A DNA stretch of 64,000 bases, taken from Mercurialis annua. Lineage: Eukaryota; Streptophyta; Magnoliopsida; Malpighiales; Euphorbiaceae. The notes beneath the pieces are model-generated. The model ran no database searches, was not told the DNA's origin, and worked only from the letters and a program-made list of their open reading frames with translations. The stretch is taken from positions 51,197,651-51,261,650 of the forward strand of contig NC_065571.1 of the NCBI RefSeq assembly GCF_937616625.2, written 5' to 3'. Positions 37,208 to 47,881 of this stretch are shown here, in pieces. Made by a program: the position numbers and the translations under genes. How positions within the stretch are numbered: the stretch's first letter is position 1; every line of letters starts with the position of its first letter.

Positions 37208-39659
37208 ATGGAACATTCTCTCATCTTTTCTTGCTTCTTCTACCTCTTCATTTTTGCTTCTGCCTCTTCTTCTTCTTCATCGAGCTCCGACCAGACTGCA
37301 CTTTTATCTTTCAAGAATTCCTTATCAGAATCATCACAAACCCTATCTTCCTGGGTTAACTCGAGCCACCCTTGTTTAGACTCATGGTATGGTGTCACTT
37401 GCAATCCGTCAACCCAACGAGTTACCAGGCTCGTTCTTGAAAATCTTAACCTCTCCGGCTCTGTTCATACACTGAGTGAACTCACTCAACTCAGACTTCT
37501 TAGTCTTAAGCACAACAAACTCGTCACTAATTCTTTCACTAGCTTAAATTTATCTGCATGGCCTAATATTAAGCATCTTTACCTCTCTTATAATCGTCTC
37601 TCAGGTGGTTTTCCGTCTGGTATTTCTTCTCTCAAGCGTCTCCACCGGATTGACCTCTCGTATAATGAATTCTCCGGTCACATTCCGTTGAGTGAAGTTG
37701 CTTCTTTGCCACGGTTGTTGACACTTAAGCTAGAAGGTAACGCTTTTGATGGGAGTATTGACTCTGGTGATTTGTCATCGTTTTCTGTGGTGGAATTCAA
37801 TGTATCAGATAATCATCTCACCGGAAAGATTCCAGCTTGGCTGTCTCATTTCCCGGCGAGCTCTTTCTCCGGCAATGGTGAGCTCTGCGGTGAGCCGTTG
37901 CCTAGAGAATGTTATAATAAAAATAATCAGAGTGTGCATATGCCAGTAAAATCAAGAGTGGAGAAAAAAGTGAGCAGTTGGGTGGTGGTGATGATCGTTG
38001 GCATAGACACGGCGGCGATTGTGGCGGCGATTTTGACCATCACGTGCTGTTGTTATTACAGGAAAAGAAAAAACAGCAGTGGGGCCCGTGGGGATGTTAC
38101 TAAAAGAAAAGGTGGGTCCCACCATCCCAAAATCGGAGGATACTATTACGGCGGCGGTGAGGCGGTTGGCAGTGAGGAAATGGTGGTGTTTGAAGGGTGT
38201 AAGGGTTTCAGTGACGTGGAAGATTTATTGAAGTCATCAGCTGAATTGTTGGGGAAAGGTTCTGTGGGGACCACTTATAAGGTGGAGATTGACGGCGGCG
38301 ACATGGTTGTGGTGAAGAGGGTGAGAGAGAGGAGGAGGCGGAGGGCGGAGGTTGGTGGGTGGCTGAGAATGATCGGTGGGTTGAGGCATTCTAATATTGT
38401 GAGCCTTAGAGCTTACTATAATTCTAAGGATGAGTTGCTAATGGTGTGTGATTTTCTAGCAAATGGAAGCTTACATTCTCTCTTACATGGTAATTACAAT
38501 TTCATTACTCACCTTAATTTGTTCATTTAGTAGATTAGAAAACAATTAATTAACTCAATTGATACTAAATTGGTCAATACTTTGTAGTTGTACCTCTTGA
38601 TAACCAATTTAAAATAGAAACAAATAAATCAATATTAATTGATTGATGTAGACATAATTTTATAGCAAATTTTTGAAAAAAATTCATGATTAAATACGAG
38701 ATGAACATATAATTTTTTGCTATGATTAGCTCATTTTCTTACATTCATTGTAAATGTGATAAATTCTCGTCTAAATAGATAAATGTGGTAGTGTGAAGAC
38801 TCGAACTCGAAACCTCCATAAGTTTTAAAAAGTGAGAATATCAAGGAGTATTCCATATTAATCAATTGAAAAAATCTAAATAACCAATAATGTAAGATCC
38901 ATGATTAATCTTGCGTATGCATCATTGCCCCCCTAAATGTCTTGCTATGATGCTAATACTTTTATTTAACTGATGATGTATGTAGGCAATAGAGGACCAG
39001 GGAGAACACCATTAGATTGGAGCACAAGGCTAAAATTAGCTTCAGGATCAGCAAAAGGACTTGCATTTTTCCATGGCTACAATAAAGCTAAGCTCTTTCA
39101 TGGAAACTTAACATCTTCAAACATTTTAGTCGATAATTGCGGAAACGGATGCATTTCCGACATTGGCATACACCAAATCTTGCATTCGCCGCCTCTCTCG
39201 AACATTGCCTACAAAGCCCCCGAGCTAATCTTGAACCACAACAATATCATCACGTACGGAAGATTCACTCAACAATGCGACGTGTATAGTTTTGGAGTGA
39301 TTTTGCTCGAGATTTTGACAGGGAAAACGCCGAGTGGGGAAGGAGAAACTAGTTTAACGAAATGGGTTCAGAAAGTTCCCCGCGACGAGTGGACGTGGGA
39401 AGTGTTTGATTTCGAGTTGTTGAGGAGTAAGGAGACGGAGGACGAGATGGTCGGTCTTATGCAAGTGGCTTTGCTTTGCTTAGCTGAATTGCCGAGAGAC
39501 CGTCCGAAGATGAGTATGGTTCATAGAATGATTGAAGATATTAGGAATAAGGGTAGTGCAAGAGAAGCTCATTCTTCAGGCTCTATTCTTAATGATCTTT
39601 CTTCTGATTCATCTCCTTCTTTATCAGAAAATGCTATTGATTTCAGTAGTAGCAGTTGA
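37208..39659 (+). CDS. LRR receptor-like kinase, probably catalytically inactive
   Basis: Two exons (37208-38489 and 38986-39659; CATG/GTAATT donor, TGTAG acceptor) give 651 residues. The ATG at 37208 is chosen because the longer open frame begins with TTG. Order: signal peptide (1-20); LRR N-cap with SWYGVTC; about five LRRs; a juxtamembrane cap with LCGEPLPREC; transmembrane helix (about 258-282) with a CCCYYRKRK stop; then a kinase domain starting near 340 (GKGSVGTTYK, VVVKRV). The layout is that of LRR-III RLKs such as Arabidopsis At1g68400. The catalytic loop reads HGNLTSSN (466-473) instead of HRDLKxxN, and DFG is DIG (486-488), so the catalytic Asp is missing; many LRR-III members are such pseudokinases that signal by scaffolding. 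The conserved APE motif (KAPE) is present. Ligand unknown. Confidence 0.9.
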
Positions 39660-40260
39660 TCAATGGATGACCTTCGGATTCTTTGGTCTATGTTAATTTT
39701 TTTATTACTACTATTCTATGTTAACATAATTAAATTTCGAGAAGAAGAGTAAATTCAATCTATAAACCTGTATCGCATAATTAAATATATTAAATTTAAT
39801 CAATTAAAGTCAAGTAGATCTAAAACTTTTTAAAATCATTTTCAATAGATTCAAATACCTTATGATTGAAACATATCAAATTGATCATGTCATACAGTTT
39901 TATGGGTTAAAATGACTAATATTTCCTAAATAAGTTTCACAATACACCCACATAAAACTATATATGGTTTGGTTACATAACACGTAAGAATACATCTGTG
40001 CATTTATTTCAAATCAAAGTGACCTAAATAGAACTGAAAAAGATTAAGAAATTAAATTTTTCAAACTAAACCAAACTTAATTGGAGAGGGAGTTTATGAT
40101 TCGGCTTGTAAACTCAACTGATATTTTCTGAATTCAAAACCGAACCAAACTAAAAAAAATGATAATTTTATAATTTGAGAAACAAACCATATCAAATTTT
40201 TAAGTTTAGTTCGGTTTGACTTTTGAACACTCCTGTATAAGAAGAAATAAAGAAATGAAC
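39660..40260. other. 3' flank of the LRR-RLK gene
   Basis: AT-rich. The part 40020-40230 is rich in AAACCGAACCAAAC / GTTCGGTTTG words and may be a decayed DNA transposon. The last 19 bases are the left target duplication of the SINE. Confidence 0.4.
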
Positions 40261-40448
40261 AACCAATGGGAGTTGGTCCAAGTGGTAAGCGGCTTGGTAT
40301 CGCTTAAGCAAGGTCTCGGGTTCGAGTCCTTGTGAATGCAGAAAATTCCCACTGGAAGACTCACCCAACATGCCAGATGCGCGACGCGGGTCGGATCCGG
40401 ATTAGTCAGGGCAAAGCCTTGAAAACCGGATGGGCTTACCAAAAAAAA
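40261..40448 (+). mobile_element. tRNA-derived SINE
   Basis: About 190 bp with a tRNA-like head: an A-box-like TGGTCCAAGTGGTAAGCGGC and the B box GGTTCGAGTCC about 35 bases later, ending in an A run. It is flanked by a perfect 19-bp direct repeat that begins AAGAAATAAAG (40242-40260 and 40449-40467). The long target duplication and A tail show LINE-assisted retrotransposition. The body resembles the plant Au SINE family, but I cannot confirm that here. Confidence 0.9.
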
Positions 40449-40467
40449 AAGAAATAAAGAAATGAAC

Positions 40468-41267
40468 CAAAAAGCAAGAAAAAACTATAGATAGATTTGG
40501 AGTCATGCCATCAAGCAATAAGGATTTACCGTACTACCGTTTATTTGCTGGTTGGTCTAGAGACAGGATTTATAGAATAAAATTAACATTGCTTAATTAA
40601 TTCAAGGTGTATTGAAATCAACTTGCTAATTGTATGAGAAATTCATTAATATGTCACCATCTAAATTGTAAATATTTGTTGGCAACTTTAAGTCAATTCA
40701 ACACCTCAAATATAATCCAAATGTTTTTCTGTAAGTGTAGAACACAGAATACAATGAGCTGTAGAGGAGCCATTAACAGTGAAAGAAAACAAAAATAGCG
40801 TTATTCAATGGTTTTAATCTCCTTACGGTTGGTCTAATTAAATAAAAATAGGTTGTCATTGGGGCCCATTAATATCTTTCACATGCTTAGCATTTTTTGG
40901 CAGCCCCTCCTTTGAAATTTGATTCCTAGAATACCTGGTATCCACACTTCTATAACCTATATTTACGTAAATTTATCGAATCCTACATTTTTGCATTGCG
41001 CGAACATTTTTGAAACTCTAAAACTCTATATATTCTTATAAAATATCATCACGTTATTCTTTCGTTTAGGCATTTCCTATAGCGTCATTTTTGTTTCCAT
41101 ACAAAATACTAGTTAAATAGCACGGACAATTCGAACAATGTTTTCAGTTTTAAGAACTTGGAGTTTCGTGCACAACCTCAATTTTAACATAAAAAAACTT
41201 AAGAAATAATAACATTTTACTTTATCCGTCTCCGAGTGTCTCGTTTCTCCGTATTCGAGTCCAAAGC
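40468..41267. other. Spacer between SINE and LBD array
   Basis: No gene seen. From about 41268 the sequence becomes similar to 46540-47074 and 49090-49540, marking the left edge of the duplicated LBD unit. Confidence 0.45.
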
Positions 41268-41850
41268 CAAAAGAAATGCTGAAACTTAAGTCTAATTAAC
41301 ATGTTATTTCATACAAGACTATAGAATTATTGACATGAACTACTCTGTTAAAACTTAAACCTACTCTGTTAGAACTTTAAGTCTATGACATGCATGAGAA
41401 TTGAGATGATTTCACTATGCTCAAGCCTACAGAATTCACAGAACAGAGTAGATATTTCTTTCAAAAGACAATATTCATCTCTACAGTTGTGATTCTTAAC
41501 ACACACTTGACAGACAATAAGCTGCCAATCAAACAAGCTAGAAAATCTTTCTTATCAAATCACAAGCAATGAGTCATTTGAACATCTAATTAAGTTGTAG
41601 AGAGAGCTGCCGAAACATGGGTGGATGCTAATATTCTTGAATCAAGAAATGGCGCATGAACATTAGTACTTCAATAACTATTCTCTTTCACTCGTAGCAA
41701 CAATAAACGCAAGAATATTTACTTCTATAATCTAAAATCTAATGGTTTCAATTTTCTTGATTTCGTAATATAACTCAAGATTTCATCACAACCCCAACAT
41801 CTCATCTCAATACTTCAGTTCTATGTAAGCCAAGTGCATAAAAATTCATT

Positions 41851-42697
41851 TCAAGTTTTAATCCTTAAGCAATTTAATCTTGTGCCAAAGAAAAGAAAAA
41901 GATAACCAAGATACCTGTAATTGGTAGGATCTTGAAATTCCAAAGAAATAGTTTTGTTTCTTTCATAATACCCATCAAACATTGATTCAATATTAGCGTA
42001 CTTAACACCACCAAAATCCGAGATGCTTTCTTGTGAAGAAGTTGGTGATTCTGCTTCCCCTCCCGAAGCAATTCCCAAACCAGTAGTACCAATTTCAGTT
42101 TCTTGATCTTGCACCAGTTCTTGATCTTGCACCAGTTCTTGATCGTGCACCAGTTCTTGATCTTGCACCAGTTCTTGATTTTCCAAGCCATACATTTGGT
42201 GCCCCCCATACTGCTGAATTGGTAAAGGTTGATGATACATAGGCAATGGAGCAACAAGATTGATAGGATATAGCGAAGAACTGGCCGCAAGTTCTTGATT
42301 CCGATAATAAGCAATCTGATTCATAAGAGAATGAAGTTCCATTTCAGATTTCGCAATTTCATTTTTCAGTAGAACAACAATATGTTTGACAACCCCCAAC
42401 AGGATCTGCGTGTCTAGCATTAGCCTGATAAACCATACTTCTAGCAACCTCATTTCTCTCATCAAGATCATGTATCTTCTTGAGGGTTTGCAATATGTTA
42501 CTTAGACCAAACAGTTTACGTGCATTCTCAAAATCTTTGGGGGGTCCCTTTGGAGGAAAATATGGTGCAAGAATGCAATCTGGGGGACACTGTTTACGTT
42601 GATGTCTGCATGCAGCGCAAGGTGGTTTGAATGGCGATGATGATGATGATGATGGTGCAGTGTTCTTGAAATTACCAGCAGGCGCTGATGGTTGCAT
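41851..42697 (-). pseudogene. LOB-domain (LBD) gene 1, frameshifted
   Basis: ATG at 42697. The frame encodes the LOB C block CAACRHQRKQCPPDC (CX2CX6CX3C), the GAS-type block (KDFENARKLFGLSNILQTL) and RSMVYQANARHADPVGGC, then leaves frame. The rest of the protein continues in another frame down to 41851 (KNEIAKSEMELHSLMNQIAYYRNQELAASSS). Compared with copies 2 and 3, one extra base lies near 42398, so the copy is either a frameshift pseudogene or carries an assembly error. The C-terminal region has a unique tandem QELVQD/QELVHD repeat (about 42100-42185). The last shared residues are LEFQDPTNYR; here the stop found in the other copies is TAC, adding 16 residues. LBD proteins are nuclear DNA-binding regulators; PVGGC and the overall pattern resemble the LBD22/LBD27-type group, which is tentative. 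Confidence 0.82.
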
Positions 42698-42789
42698 TGT
42701 AGGGTTTGTTTGAGGATCATAATCAATTGGGTTCGCAAATTTTGTATCTTTCAGTACTGAATAAGAAGTTGGTAACCGCCGACTGTATT

Positions 42790-42799
42790 GTTTTTATAG
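42790..42799 (-). promoter_or_regulatory. TATA box of LBD copy 1
   Basis: CTATAAAAAC on the minus strand, 93 bases upstream of the ATG, at the same place as in copy 3 and as the degraded copy-2 motif. Confidence 0.55.
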
Positions 42800-42845
42800 C
42801 GTGCGAGGGATGGGGCGGTTTGACATTTTAAAACTGTGTCATCTT

Positions 42846-43117
42846 GTGTTTTTTTTATGAATTGTGAAACTACAAAATTGACAAGTGTCTTTTTCGCCAC
42901 CAATTATATTTGCGGTTACATATAAAGACCTAATTTCTGTAAATTGGAAAACTGACCTAATTTCTGTAAATTGGAAAACTAAGCTAAATATATCTTGCAT
43001 AACTCCTCCGACATCTCTATCAGTACTAGAGGAGGAATTGACAGCATAAATAAAAATCTGACAGTCTGCTTCGAATATTAGCTGACTATATATTATGGGC
43101 AATACCTCCTCCATTTT
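42846..43117. repeat. Insertion in the LBD copy-1 promoter
   Basis: Compared with copies 2 and 3, the promoter similarity stops at 42846 and resumes near 43115. The borders share a roughly 25-base direct repeat (CATTTTAAAA...ATCTTGTGTT at about 42822-42848 and 43112-43138). Inside, a 27-base unit starting GACCTAATTTCTGTAAATTG is present twice in tandem (42928-42981). There is no recognisable element end. Confidence 0.5.
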
Positions 43118-43784
43118 AAAATGTATGTTATCTTGTGTTAGTGTCAGTGTAATCCGTTTTAGAAAAAATTAATTTGACTTAAATTTACTTCAAAATGGAT
43201 GTGAAGTGTAATTAACAAGTTATCAATTCAATTGGTTAATTAAAAATAACCACCTAATCACGATATCAAACATCTGTATCGTTTTAAATTATCAATTCAG
43301 TTTTTTTATTTCAAAAAAAAATCAACAGAAATTTCTTTGTCATCGTTTAAAATATCTCATAAACCTGACACTGAATCAGTAAGTTATGTATTTGGCAATT
43401 GACGTTTGATCGATTTACGTTTTTTTGACAATTCACGTCATAATCAAGAAGGCGTATCCATCATAATTTTTAAAGAGTATTTGAAGATCCATTTCAGTTT
43501 GAACATATAACAATTGTTCTTATTCCTTTCTCTGGTGCTTTTCCGTTGTTGCCGAAAATTATATTTTGCCACTCCGCCATTTGCTGGCCAGGTATATTTC
43601 ATTGATTATTTTGGTTTGTTATTTTATTTCTTAATAAGTGAAAACATATTGAAAGTCTAGATTTTTCTTGTTCTTCTTTACATTCAATTTTGTAGAAATG
43701 CTGAAAATTACTTAATAATCAAAACTATTTTCTCAATATGTCTCTCAATATGAATTTTATGAAATTTTGTGAATTGATGGTATG

Positions 43785-44025
43785 ATTTTTTGTGCTCGAG
43801 TTGAGCATTATAATGGACATGCAAGAAGCTTATCTCGTGTTTGAACCCATCTGCAAGAGTTTAAACTCGAGGTTAGGCTGAAAACTCGATGAGTTTCGAA
43901 GCTAACCACGAGTTTAAACTTCGCCAGATAGGTTTTGCTCGAGGTGAGCTCAATACTCGCCGAGTATATTGATTAACTCTTGCATTAACTTATTTTTTCA
44001 CCATAATTGGTAAAGTTGAGTATTT
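43785..44025. repeat. CTCGAG-rich repeat, copy 1
   Basis: Contains TGCTCGAGTTGAGCA, GTTTAAACTCGAGGTTAGG, GAGTTTCGAAGCTAACC and ACTCGCCGAGTATATTG. It aligns along its length with 48426-48665. It could be part of the duplicated LBD unit or a separate transposon family with two copies here. Confidence 0.55.
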
Positions 44026-44030
44026 AATTA

Positions 44031-44900
44031 GGTTTAATTACTTAAAAATTCCATACCTTGTAATTTTTTTACGTTTATATCCTGATTCAGGAAAAAGTTC
44101 AACTGTATCCTATTTCGGGTTTTTATGTTTCACCTCTACCACAAAATAGGATACAATTGATGATTTAAATAGTTTAAGGATAAAAACATTAATAACAACT
44201 AAATAGAAGGGTTACATCATATTTTTTTTATTTGAAAAATACAAATAAGTACTTCAACTTTAAAAATGTTCAAATAAATCCTAATAATTTATTATTTTTA
44301 GATATTTTATTAAATTATTTAAAGAAATATTTCCGACTTAAAACCGTACTCCTCCGATTTTTCAAACCCACAACTAAATTTTAAAAAAAAATATTTTTTT
44401 GTTTTCAGGAAGGAGCTCGAGCAGCTCCTCCTTTCTATGGAAGGAAGGAGCACAAAGGAGCACAAGCTGCTCCTTCCTTCCATGGAAGCGAGGAGCATAG
44501 ATCTGTTCCTTCCTTCCATAGAAGGAGGAGGAGCTCGTGCTCCTCCCTCGAAAAGGGATCCAGAATTTTTTTAAAAGAAGTTGTAGATAAATACTATTTT
44601 ATGTAAATTTTAATTTTTTACGGTTTTTGATTTAAAAACATTATTGATAATAATATCAATTAAATTATTATTATTAGTAATATGATGTTTTTGTACAGCT
44701 AATAATATTAATGTCTAGTTAGAATATAAGTTAAATATTAAGGATTATTCTAGACTTTTTTCACATAAAAAGAGATTAATTTAGTACTTCGAGTAGAGGT
44801 GAAACATGAAAACCCAAAATAGGGTACAATTGAATTTTTTCTTCAATCAGGGTATAAACGTAAAAAAATTACAAGGTGGTTTTTTTAAAAATAATTAGGC
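44031..44900. mobile_element. Mutator-like fold-back (copy 3) with GC-rich core
   Basis: The ends GGTTTAATTACTTAAAAA and AATAATTAGGC are inverted, with further inner pairs (GTTTATATCCTGA / TCAGGGTATAAAC; TTTTATGTTTCACCTCTACC and its mirror) as in copies 1 and 2. The flanking 9-mers are only partly alike (ATTTAATTA / GTTTAAAAT). The centre, 44407-44545, is a GC-rich run of overlapping palindromes made from GGAGC/GCTCC and GGAAGGAAGG/CCTTCCTTCC words. The ORF at 44319-44519 is a by-product of it. Confidence 0.72.
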
Positions 44901-45129
44901 GTTTAAAATAAAAAAAAAAACTGTGTTGATTTTTTGTAATTTCTTTTCATACCTCCTTCTTGTCGCTTTCATGAATTATTGTTGGATTTAGATTTTAATG
45001 ATCAGTACGAACATTTGGAAATAGGCCTAATCACTCAAAACCCTCCCCCCTTAAGCCCCTTTAGCAATTACATTAAAACTTCAATTTTATTCTAATTTGT
45101 CCTTTTATGTTTCAATTGTACCTCAAATT

Positions 45130-45905
45130 GAATTTTTTTTTGACGGGTTGTGCATGGGAAAGTTATGACTAATGTTGAAAGGGTTCGGCATGGTTTTGAT
45201 CAGAATGCTGTTTGCCAGTTATGTAAATCCAAAGATGAGACTCTTCTTCATTTATTGCGTGAATGTTGTTTAAGTACGCAAATCTGGAAAGGATGGATCA
45301 AAAATAATTTGCAAGGGGAAGTTAATAATGGTAGTAAATCTACTTGGCCGGCTTATTTTTCTACGACTGTTTGGTGGCTTTGGAAATGGCGGAATAACTA
45401 TGTTTTTTCTCAAATTCAAGCAAACCTTGTCTTTCCTTCATAATCTTTGGAAGAACATATTGATATGGCGTTCAGCTTATCTCCTGTTAGCAATGGAACT
45501 CCTCGTGCAAGAAGGGTGATTTCTGTTAGGTGGAGTGCTCCTCCTAATGGCTGGTGGAAATTGAATACTGATGGGGCCTGTAGAGGTAATCCCGGTCCGG
45601 CTGCGGTGGTATCCTTAGGGATCATAATGGAACTTGGGTCAAGGGCTTTACTTGTAATGTTGGGTCTTGTACTGCTTTCATTGCAGAATTATGGGCTGTT
45701 TTTTCGAGGTCTAGAGATAGCTTGAGCAACAGGTTGTACTCGTCTGGTGGTTGAGATCGATTCCAAGGCGATTTGTCAGGTGTTTCTAGGTGGCAATCTT
45801 CAAGTGTTATCTGCTGTAAATTTGCTGGTTAGATGCAAAGAGCTGTTATCAAGAAGTTGGGAGGTGTTGGTTACCCCGGTTTACCGAGAGGCTAATAGCA
45901 AATAG
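45130..45905 (+). pseudogene. LINE 3' fragment (zf-RVT and RNase H)
   Basis: Only the end of a non-LTR retrotransposon ORF2 remains. The first part encodes a reverse-transcriptase zinc-binding motif (CQLCKSKDETLLHLLREC, then WKGWI and WWLWKWRNN). It is followed in other frames by an RNase H domain (WWKLNTDGACRGNPGPA, then LVVEIDSKAICQVF and PVYREANS). Several stops and frame changes are present. The upstream part is missing, as usual for 5'-truncated LINEs. A Mutator-like arm (GGCCTAATCACTCAAAACCC near 45025) lies just before it. Confidence 0.82.
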
Positions 45906-46101
45906 TCTAACTATTAAATGCAGTTTACTATTCACAAAACCTCACTATTCAATATCATTTTCTAATGCTAAAAAATGGAAATACAAAAAGAATATAGCAA
46001 AATGAAATGCAAAGCAGACTGAAAAATCAGAGATGTAAACAAATAACAAAGAAATAGCCAAATGGAAACAACAAAAAGTATGAATTAAGGCTCAAGTATA
46101 T

Positions 46102-47074
46102 AGTATGAGTTTGATTCATTTCAGAACCCAATCAAAGAAATGTATTTACACAGCATTATTGTTTGAAAGCTATATAACCTCAAAGAATGAAACAAGTTTT
46201 GTAATATGTATCAGATGATGAATGCACAACTTCTATACAGAACTAGATCATCTAGCTATATGTGAAATCTTAGTGTGTTTTTATAGAAATTTCTGCTGTA
46301 GACTAGGATATGGATTCTTTACCATTTTTCTGAGTACATTGTGAAGAAGCATCATCCTTCAGATAGTCATCCTGCTCATCTCCAACTGGTTAGTTTCTGA
46401 TCTTCTTCATTCACCGGTTTTTTTACTGTTAAAAGAAAGATAACAACTGAATTGAGAAAAATTCAGATTATAATGGTGTTAACGTTTTCGTCGAATCAAA
46501 TAAGTTTGCTCTGAAATTATACCAAAACCAAAACAAATGCTTAAGCTTAGGTCTAATTAACATGTCATAACTAACATGATAAACTAGTTTAAAGTTTAAA
46601 CTTAAACCAACTCTGTTATAACTTTATTTTCATGACCTGCATAAGATGATTTCACTATGCTGAAATCTACGAAATTTACAGAACATATGTAATTACTTTT
46701 TTCTAATTAAATCACAAGCAATGTATCATTTGAACATCTAATTATGTTGTAGAAAGAGCCAAACACGGCTGGATAGCATATAACTAATATTCTGGAATCA
46801 AGAAATGGTACATGAATGAATATTAGTACTTCAATAACTATTCTGTTTAACTCGTAGGAATAATAAATGCAAGAATATTTACTTCGATAATCTGAAATCT
46901 AATGGTTTCGATTTTCTTGATTGCGTAATATAACTCAAGATTTCATCACAGCCCCAATATCTCATCTCAATACTTCAATTCTATGTAAGCCAAGCGAATA
47001 ATTACTCAATTCAAGTTTTAATCTTTAAGCAATTTAATTAATCTTGTGCCAAAGAAAAGAAAAAAGAAACCAAG
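46102..47074. repeat. 3' flank of LBD copy 2, duplicated
   Basis: It aligns with 48712-49540 beyond LBD copy 3, starting at AGTATGAGTTTGATTCATTT, and in its right part with 41268-41850 beyond copy 1. The repeats include long identical words (e.g. CAGAACCCAATCAAAGAAAT). Small indels distinguish the copies, one of them removing about 60 bases near 49055. It probably contains 3' UTR and perhaps a last exon (see findings). Confidence 0.75.
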
Positions 47075-47635
47075 CTACCTGTAATTTGTAGGATCTTGAA
47101 ATTCCAAAGAAACAGTTTTGTTTCTTTCATCAGACCCACCAAGGAAATCCGATACGCTTTCTCGTGAAGAAGTCGAAGCAATTCTCAAACCACTAGTAGC
47201 AAATAAATGGCTACTAGTTTCCTGATGTTGCGCCAGTTCTTGATTTTCCAAGCCATAATGCGCAATCTGAGTCGTAAGAGATTGAAGTTCCATTTCAGAT
47301 TTCGTAATTTCATTTTGCAGTTGATCAAGAACACTTCGACAACCCCCAACAGGATATCTGGCTCTAGCATTAGCCTGATAAACCATACTTTTAGCAGCCT
47401 CATTTCTCAGATTAAGATCAGGTATCTTCTTGAGGGCTTGCACCATGTTACTTACACCAAACAGTTTATGTGCATTCTCAAAATCTTTGGGTGGTCCATT
47501 TCCAGGAAAATGTGGTGCAAGAATGCAATCTGGGGGACATTTTCTACGTTGATGTTTGCATGCAGCGCAACCTGGTGGCGATGATGATGATGGTGCAGTG
47601 TTCTTGAGATTACCAGCAGGTGCTGATCTTTGCAT
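47075..47635 (-). CDS. LOB-domain (LBD) gene 2, short form
   Basis: An ORF of 186 residues from ATG 47635; the open frame extends upstream only through a TTG. LOB C block CAACKHQRRKCPPDC, then KDFENAHKLFGVSNMVQAL and AKSMVYQANARARYPVGGC, a coiled-coil-like stretch (RSVLDQLQNEITKSEMELQSL) and the shared end TVSLEFQDPTNYR. Compared with copy 3, about 70 residues of the Gln/Tyr/Pro-rich middle are missing by in-frame deletions, so the effector region is much reduced. The stop TAG is also the start of a possible splice donor (CAG/GTAGCT). The TATA motif is mutated and a fold-back element sits 250 bases upstream, so expression is doubtful. Confidence 0.82.
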   Translation of the reverse strand: MQRSAPAGNLKNTAPSSSSPPGCAACKHQRRKCPPDCILAPHFPGNGPPKDFENAHKLFGVSNMVQALKKIPDLNLRNEAAKSMVYQANARARYPVGGCRSVLDQLQNEITKSEMELQSLTTQIAHYGLENQELAQHQETSSHLFATSGLRIASTSSRESVSDFLGGSDERNKTVSLEFQDPTNYR

Positions 47636-47728
47636 TGTAGGGTTTGTTTGAGGATCATAATCAATTGGGTTTGCAAATTTTGTATCTTTCAATACTGAAT
47701 ATGAAGTTTATAACCGTCGTACCGTACT

Positions 47729-47737
47729 GTTTTACAG
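47729..47737 (-). promoter_or_regulatory. Mutated TATA box of LBD copy 2
   Basis: At the position of CTATAAAAC in copies 1 and 3 this copy reads CTGTAAAAC on the minus strand: the second base of the TATA core is changed. The flanking sequence is well conserved, so the alignment is secure. Confidence 0.55.
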
Positions 47738-47881
47738 CGTCCGAGGGATGGGGCGATTTAGCATTTTAAAACGTGTGTCATCTTGTGTTAGTGCGAGTGT
47801 AATCTGTTTTGGAAGAAATTAATTCTGACTTAGTTTACTTCAAAATGGATGTCAATTATAATTAAATTTCCAAAAAAAAAA

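Noticed and set aside
40263..40335. Possible tRNA gene
   Set aside because: The A and B boxes belong to a SINE with A tail and target duplication; the sequence does not form a complete tRNA cloverleaf with a sensible anticodon arm.
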